From the NCBI RefSeq assembly GCF_036226765.1, contig NZ_CP109017.1, positions 2,495,501-2,559,500 of the forward strand: a stretch of 64,000 nt of DNA, in the 5' to 3' direction. The position numbers and the translations under genes are program-made. The stretch is from Streptomyces sp. NBC_00670 (GTDB lineage Bacteria; Actinomycetota; Actinomycetes; Streptomycetales; Streptomycetaceae). Position 1 is the stretch's first letter, and each line of letters opens with the position of its first letter. A model generated the notes under the pieces. It was not told the origin of the DNA and ran no database searches. It saw nothing but the letters and a program-made list of their open reading frames with translations. Of this stretch, positions 52,815 through 60,474 are shown piece by piece.

Positions 52815-52866
52815 ACAACGGACACGGACAACGGACACGGACAGCGGACACGGACAGCGGACACGG
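52815..52866. repeat. 13-bp tandem repeat before the coiled-coil gene
   Basis: Four contiguous copies of ACA(A/G)CGGACACGG (52815, 52828, 52841, 52854) with degenerate copies after. GGATACG and AATACCG motifs recur just upstream (52775-52800). The region is the 274-bp gap between glnH and the coiled-coil gene. Confidence 0.9.
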
Positions 52867-52973
52867 ACACGGAAGCGGACGAGTCAGCGGGCAACCGACC
52901 TGATACGACTGGACAGTTGCCCGGGCGCACCGGACACGCGCGCAGGGCACGACGCGAGAGCGAGAGGTGATCG

Positions 52974-54287
52974 ATGGGCGTCGCTGGACCCGCCGGGCCG
53001 GTGATGGACCGGGACGAGGTGGACCGTGCGCTGGCGCGACTCGGCGCCGAGCACGAGGCCATCGAGACCTCGTTGCTGGCCCTCCAGGACCACGCGGGCC
53101 GCAGACTCCTCGAGGGCGCCGAACTCACCGGCCTCACCGCGGAGCGCTGGACGGCCACCGAGGCGTCGATCACGCTGCTGTGGGCGTACTTCGACGCGTA
53201 CACCGACGCCCTGCACAGCGCCCGCCGGGTGCGCTCCCGCCGGCGCTGGTCCAGCCGGGAGGACCTGGTGGAGCTGACCGAACTGCTGCGCGGTGCGGGA
53301 GTCACCGTCGCGGGCAGTGCGACGGCCACCGCCAACGCGCCGACGCTGATGGCCGGTTCGGGGAAGCTCAGCGAACGCTTCACGCTGGCGGACCTGGTGG
53401 ACCGGATGAACGAGCTGTACGCGTCCTCGCTCGACATGGTGGTCGCCGCCGACGCGGTGTGGTCGGCGCTGCCCGCGCGGATCGATTTACTCGCGGCCGA
53501 GTTGCAGCGCACCCGGCGCCTGGCGCACTCGGTGGGGGTACGGCCGGGCGAGCACCCGGCCGGGGACGACCTGGAGCGGATCACACGCTCCCTGACCGCG
53601 CTGCGCGCCGAGGTGATCTCCGACCCGCTGGCCCACTGGGTGCCGGCGCCGGGCAGTTCGGCGCCGGGCGGCGGGCGTCCGGACACGACGACGTACGACC
53701 GTCAGGCACGGGCGCTGGAGGACGTGCGCCGCGAGATCGACGCGGTGCTCACCGTCCGGCAGGACGCCGAGCAGCGGCTGGTGCGGCTGCGGGACCTGCT
53801 CTCCCGCGCGGACCGCACGCTGGCGGAGGCGCGCAGTGCGCGCGGGGAGGTGCTGGCGAAGATCGCGGCGTCGGAGGTGCCGGCGGTGAGCGGTCCGCCG
53901 ACGGTGCTGCAGGAGCAGTTGGCGACGGCGGCGGAGTACCGGCGGCACGCGCAGTGGCACCGGCTGTCGCCGCTGCTGGAGTCGCTCGAGCAGAAGGCGG
54001 AGGAGGAACTGCTACGGGCGCGTGAGTCGTTGACGGCGGTCACCGCGCCGCTCGCGGTCCGCGCGGAGCTGCGCGGCCGGCTGGACGCGTACCGGGCGAA
54101 GGTCTCCCGGCACGGCCTCGCGGAGGACCCGCTGCTGGTGGAGCGGTACGACGCGGCCCGCCGCATGCTGTGGAGCGCCCCCTGCGACCTGCGCGTCGCC
54201 GAACAGGCGGTCCTGCGCTACCAGCACACGGCGGCGGACCTGCTGAACCCCCGCGTCCCCGACGAAGACCGAGGGGGAACACCATGA
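52974..54287 (+). CDS. Coiled-coil protein of the PknG locus, with a TTA codon
   Basis: A 437-residue protein with no signal peptide or membrane helix and no family I recognise. Most of it is predicted helical and rich in Ala, Arg, Glu and Leu heptads (for example RQARALEDVRREIDAVLTVRQDAEQRLVRLRDLL), so it may be a scaffold. Codon 172 is TTA (53487-53489), the only in-frame TTA I noticed in the window; in Streptomyces this codon needs the bldA tRNA. Its end overlaps the kinase start by ATGA. GAGAGGTGA lies before the ATG. Neighbourhood suggests a partner of PknG. Confidence 0.82.
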   Translation: MGVAGPAGPVMDRDEVDRALARLGAEHEAIETSLLALQDHAGRRLLEGAELTGLTAERWTATEASITLLWAYFDAYTDALHSARRVRSRRRWSSREDLVELTELLRGAGVTVAGSATATANAPTLMAGSGKLSERFTLADLVDRMNELYASSLDMVVAADAVWSALPARIDLLAAELQRTRRLAHSVGVRPGEHPAGDDLERITRSLTALRAEVISDPLAHWVPAPGSSAPGGGRPDTTTYDRQARALEDVRREIDAVLTVRQDAEQRLVRLRDLLSRADRTLAEARSARGEVLAKIAASEVPAVSGPPTVLQEQLATAAEYRRHAQWHRLSPLLESLEQKAEEELLRARESLTAVTAPLAVRAELRGRLDAYRAKVSRHGLAEDPLLVERYDAARRMLWSAPCDLRVAEQAVLRYQHTAADLLNPRVPDEDRGGTP

Positions 54288-57200
54288 CGGCACCACCGGC
54301 CCCGTGCCGGCGCCCCGGCTGCGACGGCACGTACGAGGACATGGGCGGGACCCAGGTGTACTGCGACACCTGCGGCCTGGCCCCGGAGCCCCCGCCGGAG
54401 CCCGAAACGGCCACACACGTGGCCGCACGACCGAGAACGGCCGGACGGGCGGCCGAGCCGGGGGGTACGGCAGGGCCGGGGGACACGGCGGGGCCGGAGA
54501 GTACGGCAGGGCCGGAGAGTACGGCGCAACCGACGGGGCCCGCGGAACCGGGCTCCACGCATACGGGCGGTGCCATGGGCACGCCGGGTCCGGCCGGCAC
54601 GGCAGCCGACGGCGCGGTGGGCGTGAGCGGCACCGCGGCCGGTGCGGCGGGCGTGATCGTCCCCACCGGCCCCGCCGCACCGGCGGGCGCCGCCGGCACG
54701 GCCGGGGCCGCCGTCGGTGCGGCCGGGGCCGGTGGGGACACGGCCGAGGCCGCCGCCGTCGGCGGCGCCTGTCCGCGGGACGGCTGCGACGGGGCCTACG
54801 AGGACGTGGGCGGCGGCGAACTGTACTGCGACACCTGCGGCCTGGCGCCCGCCGCGACGGCGTCCCGCAGCGGGCGAGGCCCCGCGGGCGGCACCGGGCC
54901 GGCAGCCCCGGGCGCATCCGGCGGCGCGCCGGGAGCCCCGTACCGCGCCGGGGCCGCGGGCCCGACCGCGCCCGGCGCCGCGCGGGGAACCGCGACCGGC
55001 GGGAGCTCCGCGGGCCCGGGCGCACCCGGCGCCGGTCGGGACGCCGGACGCGGCGGCTCCGTGCCCAGTGCGCGCACCTCCGCGCGGACGTCGGCACGGT
55101 CCGCGTCCTCGCGGTCCGCGTCCTCGCGGTCCGCGTCCTCGCGGCGGTCCGTGTCCGGACGGTTGTCGCGCGCGTCCTCGGGGCCGGGCGGCCGCGGCTC
55201 CGTCTCCGTGCGCAGCGCCGGTTCGACGGCCGGCTCCTCCGGCCGCAGCCGGCTCGGCATGGGCCTGGTGGAGGTGCCCGGCGTGCCCCGCCCCGACCCG
55301 CGCGCGATGGTCCTGGACAACCCCGAGGTGCCCGAGCGGAAGCGGTTCTGCTCGCGCTCGGACTGCGGCGCCCCCGTCGGCCGGGCGCGCGGTGACCGCC
55401 CGGGCCGTACCGAGGGGTTCTGCACCAAGTGCGGCCATCCCTACTCGTTCGTGCCCAAGCTGCGCGGGGGCGACGTCGTGCACGGCCAGTACGAGGTCGT
55501 CGGCTGCCTCGCGCACGGCGGCCTCGGCTGGATCTACCTCGCCGTCGACCGCGCCGTCTCCGACCGCTGGGTCGTCCTCAAGGGCCTGCTGGACACCGGC
55601 GACCAGGACGCGATGGCCGCCGCGATCTCCGAGCGGCGCTTCCTCGCCGAGATCGAGCACGCCAACATCGTGCGGATCTACAACTTCGTCGAGCACCTCG
55701 ATCCGCGCTCCGGTTCGCTGGACGGCTACATCGTCATGGAGTACGTCGGCGGCCGGTCCCTCAAGGAGATCGCCAACGGCCGCCGCACGGCGGAGGGCAG
55801 GCGGGACCCGCTCCCCGTCGAACAGGCCTGCGCGTACGGCGTCGAGGCGCTGGAGGCGCTGGGCCATCTGCACAGCCGCAACCTGCTGTACTGCGACTTC
55901 AAGGTCGACAACGCGATACAGACCGAGGACCAGCTCAAACTGATCGACATGGGCGCGGTCCGCCGCATGGACGACGACGAGTCGGCCATCTACGGCACCG
56001 TCGGCTACCAGGCCCCGGAGGTCGCCGAGGCGGGCCCGTCCGTCGCCTCGGACCTGTACACGGTGGCCCGTACCCTCGCCGTCCTCACGTTCGACTTCCA
56101 GGGTTACACCACCGTCTACGCGGACTGTCTGCCGGACCCGGACACCGTCGACGTCTTCCGGGAGTACGAGTCGTTCTACCGGCTGCTGGTGCGGGCCACC
56201 GACCCGGACCCGGCCCGGCGGTTCGCCTCCGCGCAGGAGATGGCCGAGCAGCTGACGGGCGTGCTGCGGGAGGTGGTGGCCCTGCGCACGGGCCGGCCGC
56301 ACCCGGCGCTGTCGACGCTGTTCGGCCCCGAGCTCAAGGTCACGGACACCGAGCTGTTCGCCGAGCCGACGGAGGAGGTGTCGCGGCTGGGGTCCAGGGC
56401 GACGGCGGCTTCCCCCGGTCCGGCCGGGAAGCGCCGGTTCGTGCGCCGCACGCCCCCGCCGGCCGCCCTGCCGGCCCCGGTTCCGCCCCCCGCCGCCCCC
56501 GGGTCGGTCACGAAGCCGCTCGACGCCCGGGCCGCCGCGCTCGCGCTGCCCGTGCCGCGGGTGGACCCCGGCGACCCCAACGCCGGGTTCCTGGCGGGGC
56601 TGCTGACCTCCGGTCCGCTGGAGCTGCTCGCCGCGCTCGGCAACGCCCCCGCCCCCTCCCTGGAGACCCGGCTGCGCCAGATCCGCGCCTGGCTGGAGAA
56701 CGGGGACTCGTACACCGCCCTGGAGGCCCTGCTGCGGCTCACGGACGAACAGCCGGACGACTGGCGGGTCGTCTGGTACCGGGGCCTGGCCGCGCTCGTC
56801 ACCGGCGACCACGAGGGCGCCGCGCTGGCCTTCGACGCGGTCTACGACGCCTTCCCGGGCGAGCCCGCGCCCAAGCTGGCCCTCGGCCTGTGCGCGGAGG
56901 TCCTCGGGCAGCTCGACAACGCCGCCGAGTACTACCGCATCGTCTGGACGACCGACCCGAGCCACGTCGGCTCCGCCTTCGGCCTGGCCCGCGTCCAGCT
57001 GGCCACCGGTGACCGGGCCGGAGCGGTCCGTACCCTGGAGTCCGTGCCGGAGTCGTCGATCCACTACACCGCGGCCCGGGTGGCCGCCGTACGGGCACGG
57101 CTGCGGCACCGTACGAACGAATCGCCGGACATCCCGTTCCTGGACGAACTCACCGCCGCCGCGCGGCAGGTGGAGGCGCTGGACGGATACGGTCTGGACG

Positions 57201-57448
57201 CCGTCCGGCGCGAGCGGCTGGCCACGGAGGTCCTCGGGTCCGCCCTGGACTGGGTACTCTCCGGTAGCCGGACCTCCGCTCCGCCGCCGGCCGGACCCGC
57301 GCTGCTCGGCAGCCAACTGGACGAGCGGGGCCTCCGGTTCGGCCTGGAACGCTCGTACCGCACGCTGGCCCGGCTGGCGCGGGGCGGCGAGGAGAGGATC
57401 GACCTGGTGGAACGTGCCAACCGTTACCGCCCCCGGACTTGGGTGTGA
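54284..57448 (+). CDS. pknG: PknG-type serine/threonine protein kinase, enlarged
   Basis: A 1,054-residue soluble kinase. Three rubredoxin-like zinc ribbons (C-x4-C ... CDTCG at about 8, 163; CSRSDCG ... CTKCG at about 355), two long Gly/Ala/Thr-rich linkers, a kinase domain (400-660) and a C-terminal TPR region (about 800-1050). Kinase motifs match PknG: LAHGGLGWIYLAVDR, Lys433 (VVLKGLL), LLYCDFKVDNAI (Asp538, with YCD for HRD), LIDMGAV (Asp555) and YGTVGYQAPE. Mycobacterial PknG is about 750 residues with one rubredoxin domain, so this has extra ribbons and linkers. Known PknG phosphorylates the FHA protein GarA to steer 2-oxoglutarate use. Confidence 0.93.
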   Translation: MTAPPAPCRRPGCDGTYEDMGGTQVYCDTCGLAPEPPPEPETATHVAARPRTAGRAAEPGGTAGPGDTAGPESTAGPESTAQPTGPAEPGSTHTGGAMGTPGPAGTAADGAVGVSGTAAGAAGVIVPTGPAAPAGAAGTAGAAVGAAGAGGDTAEAAAVGGACPRDGCDGAYEDVGGGELYCDTCGLAPAATASRSGRGPAGGTGPAAPGASGGAPGAPYRAGAAGPTAPGAARGTATGGSSAGPGAPGAGRDAGRGGSVPSARTSARTSARSASSRSASSRSASSRRSVSGRLSRASSGPGGRGSVSVRSAGSTAGSSGRSRLGMGLVEVPGVPRPDPRAMVLDNPEVPERKRFCSRSDCGAPVGRARGDRPGRTEGFCTKCGHPYSFVPKLRGGDVVHGQYEVVGCLAHGGLGWIYLAVDRAVSDRWVVLKGLLDTGDQDAMAAAISERRFLAEIEHANIVRIYNFVEHLDPRSGSLDGYIVMEYVGGRSLKEIANGRRTAEGRRDPLPVEQACAYGVEALEALGHLHSRNLLYCDFKVDNAIQTEDQLKLIDMGAVRRMDDDESAIYGTVGYQAPEVAEAGPSVASDLYTVARTLAVLTFDFQGYTTVYADCLPDPDTVDVFREYESFYRLLVRATDPDPARRFASAQEMAEQLTGVLREVVALRTGRPHPALSTLFGPELKVTDTELFAEPTEEVSRLGSRATAASPGPAGKRRFVRRTPPPAALPAPVPPPAAPGSVTKPLDARAAALALPVPRVDPGDPNAGFLAGLLTSGPLELLAALGNAPAPSLETRLRQIRAWLENGDSYTALEALLRLTDEQPDDWRVVWYRGLAALVTGDHEGAALAFDAVYDAFPGEPAPKLALGLCAEVLGQLDNAAEYYRIVWTTDPSHVGSAFGLARVQLATGDRAGAVRTLESVPESSIHYTAARVAAVRARLRHRTNESPDIPFLDELTAAARQVEALDGYGLDAVRRERLATEVLGSALDWVLSGSRTSAPPPAGPALLGSQLDERGLRFGLERSYRTLARLARGGEERIDLVERANRYRPRTWV
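55098..55142 (+). repeat. Perfect 15-bp triplication inside pknG
   Basis: GGTCCGCGTCCTCGC is repeated three times without change, encoding SASSR-type repeats in the basic serine-rich linker. Being a multiple of three, it preserves frame and could vary between strains. Confidence 0.9.
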
Positions 57449-57452
57449 AGTG

Positions 57453-58907
57453 ATGTCGCAGATGCCCCAGCAGACGGCGCCGACCAGGTGCCCCAGTTGC
57501 GACGAGCCGCTGGAGTCCGGTGACCGCTTCTGCGGTGCGTGCGGATACGACCTGTCGGCGGTGCCGACGGGTCGGTCAGGACCGGGGGCCCCGGAGTCGC
57601 CGGGTCCGTCGGGGGACACCCCGACGCTCACGATGGACGGCGCGGCGGGCGCGGACCGGCCGGAACCGTCCGGTGCGGGCGGGAGCGGCGGTGCCGTCGG
57701 GACCGGCGGCCCGGGTGCCGGGGACACCGTCCACCTGGCGGTCGGCGCGCACGGCGCGGAACCGGGCGCCGGCGGCTCGCCGACGGTGCCGCACCCGGCG
57801 CGCACGGAGGCGCGCGAAGGGGCGCGCGCGGAGGGCGGGAGCGGCGGCGTACGGCTCGACCGCCCGCGCTCCGCCGACCGGCCGGACCACGCGGGCGCCG
57901 AGGAGCCCGACGAGTACCCGCTCGCCCCGCCGGAGCCGCGGCCCACGCCGGCCGGGGGCGACCCCCGGGCCCAGGGCGCGCCCGCCGGAACCGGGGTCTG
58001 CGTGGCCTGCCGCGCCGGAACCGTCGACCGTGACGGCTACTGCGAGAACTGCGGCCACGCCCAGCCCCGCGAGCGCGACCACATGGAGCGGGACCTCGGC
58101 CCGGTCGCCGCCGTCAGCGACCGCGGGCTGCGCCACCACCGCAACGAGGACGCCTTCGCCGTCCTGACCGCCCCGCTTCCCGACGGCGCCCCGCCGGCCG
58201 TGCTGGCGCTGGTCTGTGACGGCGTGTCGTCGGCGACCCGCCCCGACGACGCCTCCCTCGCCGCCGCCGGGACCGCGGGCGCGTCGCTGTGCGAGGCGCT
58301 CCCCCGCGGCACGCACCCGCAGGCGGCGATGCACGACGCCATCGTCACCGCCGCGCGGGCGGTCACCGCGCTGGCCGAGGAGCCGGAGACGGCGCAGGAG
58401 CACGCCCCGCACCAGAACGCGCCGGCGTGCACCTTCGTCGGCGCGGTCGTCACCAGCGGTCTGCTGGTGATCGGCTGGGTCGGCGACAGCCGCGCCTACT
58501 GGATCCCGGCCGACCGCTCCGCGCCCCCCGCCCGGCTGACCGAGGACGACTCGTGGGCGGCGCAGATGGTCGCCGCGGGCCTGATGAGCGAGGCGGAGGC
58601 GTACGCCGACGAGCGCGCCCACGCCATCACCGGCTGGCTCGGCGCCGACGCGTACGAACTGGAGCCGCACACCGCCTCGTTCAAGCCGGACCGGGCGGGC
58701 GTGGTCGTGGTGTGCACCGACGGTCTGTGGAACTACGCCGAGTCCGCCGAGGAGATGGCCGCGCTGCTGCCGTCCGACGCCGCCGTCCGTCCGCTGCACG
58801 CCGCGCAGGTGCTGGTCGGTCACGCGCTGGACGGCGGGGGCCACGACAACGTAACAGTGGCCGTCGTGCCGTTCCCGGCGCCGTCGCAGGGGGCAGGATC
58901 CGCCTGA
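57453..58907 (+). CDS. PP2C-family serine/threonine phosphatase with zinc ribbons
   Basis: A 484-residue phosphatase. Two CxxC-CxxC zinc ribbons (residues 13-31, CPSCDEPLESGDRFCGACG; about 181-200, CVACRAGTVDRDGYCENCG) flank a disordered Gly/Pro region, followed by a PPM domain with all metal motifs: HRNEDAFAV, VCDGVSSATRPD, GWVGDSRAYW, CTDGLWNYAES and GGHDNVTVAV. It starts 4 nt after the pknG stop and has only a weak ribosome-binding site, so translation is coupled. It is the obvious counter-enzyme to PknG; the substrates could be the kinase itself and the FHA or vWA proteins (inference). Confidence 0.93.
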   Translation: MSQMPQQTAPTRCPSCDEPLESGDRFCGACGYDLSAVPTGRSGPGAPESPGPSGDTPTLTMDGAAGADRPEPSGAGGSGGAVGTGGPGAGDTVHLAVGAHGAEPGAGGSPTVPHPARTEAREGARAEGGSGGVRLDRPRSADRPDHAGAEEPDEYPLAPPEPRPTPAGGDPRAQGAPAGTGVCVACRAGTVDRDGYCENCGHAQPRERDHMERDLGPVAAVSDRGLRHHRNEDAFAVLTAPLPDGAPPAVLALVCDGVSSATRPDDASLAAAGTAGASLCEALPRGTHPQAAMHDAIVTAARAVTALAEEPETAQEHAPHQNAPACTFVGAVVTSGLLVIGWVGDSRAYWIPADRSAPPARLTEDDSWAAQMVAAGLMSEAEAYADERAHAITGWLGADAYELEPHTASFKPDRAGVVVVCTDGLWNYAESAEEMAALLPSDAAVRPLHAAQVLVGHALDGGGHDNVTVAVVPFPAPSQGAGSA

Positions 58908-58989
58908 AGGGTCGCGGGCCGGAGGGGACCGGTCCGCACTCGGCCATCGCCCCACCCGGGTGGGGCGCACGAGGGGGACGTGAGACGGC

Positions 58990-60339
58990 ATGGCGAATTT
59001 CTCGAAACCGACGGTGCCCCGGTTCTCGGTGGACGTCTACCAGAACGAGTACCTGCCCGAGGGCGGCCGTGAGGTCAACGCCGTCGTGACGGTCAGCGCG
59101 ACCGGCGGCGGCACGATCGGCGGCGCGGTGGGCGCGCCGCACCTGTACTCCCCGGGCCGGGGGCCCGCCGCCGCGGTGGCGGTCATGGTCGACTGCTCGG
59201 GTTCGATGAACTACCCGCCGACGAAGCTGCGCCACGCGCGCGAGGCGACGGCCGCGGCGGTCGACACCCTGCGCGACGGCGTCCACTTCGCGGTGATCGG
59301 CGGCACGCACGCCGCCGCGGAGGTCTATCCGGGCGGGGGCCGGCTCGCGGTCGCGAGCGACACCACGCGCGCGCAGGCCAAGCAGGCGCTGCGCCGGCTG
59401 AGCGCGGGCGGCGGCACGGCGATCGGCACCTGGCTGCGGCTGGCCGACCGACTGCTGTCCTCGGCGGACGTCACCGTCCGGCACGGCATCCTGCTCACCG
59501 ACGGCCGCAACGAGCACGAGTCGCCCGAGGACCTGCGGGCCGCCCTGGACGACTGCGCCGGGCGCTTCACCTGCGACGCCCGGGGCGTGGGCACCGACTG
59601 GGAGGTCAAGGAGGTCACCCAGATCGCCTCCGCGCTGCTCGGGACCGCCGACATCGTCGCCGATCCGGCCGCCCTCACCGCCGACTTCACGGCGATGATG
59701 GAGACGGCGATGGGCAAGGAGGTCGCCGACGTGGCGCTGCGGCTGTGGACGCCCGTGGGCACGACCGTGCGTTTCGTCAAGCAGGTCGCGCCGAGTGTGG
59801 AAGATCTCACCGACCGCCGCACGGAGGCCGGCCCGCGCGCCGGCGACTACCCCACCGGTTCCTGGGGCGACGAGTCCCGCGACTACCACGTGTGTGTGGA
59901 GGTCCCGCCGGCCGGCCTCGGTCAGGAGATGCTCGCCGCCCGGGTCTCGCTCGTCGTACCGAGGGCGGCTGACGGGACGGCGGAGAACCTGGGCGCGCAG
60001 GGGCTCGTACGGGCGGTGTGGACGGACGACGTGGCGGCATCGACCCGGATCAACCCCCAAGTCGCCCACTACACGGGCCAGGCCGAACTGGCCCATGTCA
60101 TCCAGCAGGGGCTGGACCTTCGCAAAGCGGGCGATCTGGACGGAGCGACCGCGAAACTGGGGCGCGCGGTGCAGCTCGCGGGGGTCTCGGGGAACGCGGA
60201 TACTGCGAAACTGCTTGCGAAGGTGGTGGACGTGGTCGACGCGGCGGCAGGTACTGTGCGACTCAAGGCGAAGGTCGAGGAGGCGGACGAAATGACCCTC
60301 GAGACCAGGTCCACAAAGACTGTTCGTGTAAAGAAGTGA
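58990..60339 (+). CDS. von Willebrand factor A domain protein
   Basis: A 449-residue cytosolic protein with an intact MIDAS metal site (VMVDCSGSMNYPP; threonine and aspartate follow in GGGTAIGTWL and LLTDGRNEHES). The remainder is a beta-rich region and a C-terminal helical tail (residues 360-449) rich in Lys and Glu. Such proteins assemble partners through metal-dependent contact. It is the sixth gene of the array, 82 bp after the phosphatase, with GGGGGA before the ATG. A role in assembling the kinase-phosphatase complex is inferred from position. Confidence 0.9.
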   Translation: MANFSKPTVPRFSVDVYQNEYLPEGGREVNAVVTVSATGGGTIGGAVGAPHLYSPGRGPAAAVAVMVDCSGSMNYPPTKLRHAREATAAAVDTLRDGVHFAVIGGTHAAAEVYPGGGRLAVASDTTRAQAKQALRRLSAGGGTAIGTWLRLADRLLSSADVTVRHGILLTDGRNEHESPEDLRAALDDCAGRFTCDARGVGTDWEVKEVTQIASALLGTADIVADPAALTADFTAMMETAMGKEVADVALRLWTPVGTTVRFVKQVAPSVEDLTDRRTEAGPRAGDYPTGSWGDESRDYHVCVEVPPAGLGQEMLAARVSLVVPRAADGTAENLGAQGLVRAVWTDDVAASTRINPQVAHYTGQAELAHVIQQGLDLRKAGDLDGATAKLGRAVQLAGVSGNADTAKLLAKVVDVVDAAAGTVRLKAKVEEADEMTLETRSTKTVRVKK

Positions 60340-60474
60340 CCTGAAAGCGGTCACAGTCAGCACCGAGCCCGACCCCCCAGGGGTGGGAGAAACGGCCACC
60401 GTGGCCCGCCGTCCGGTCCTTTCCGGTCGTACGGGGCGTCGCGGGGCCGGAGAAGGAGAGGGGGAAGCGCCGAC

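Noticed and set aside
49971..52866. Possible CRISPR-like arrays at the 25-bp and 13-bp repeats
   Set aside because: The units are directly contiguous with no spacers and there are no cas genes.
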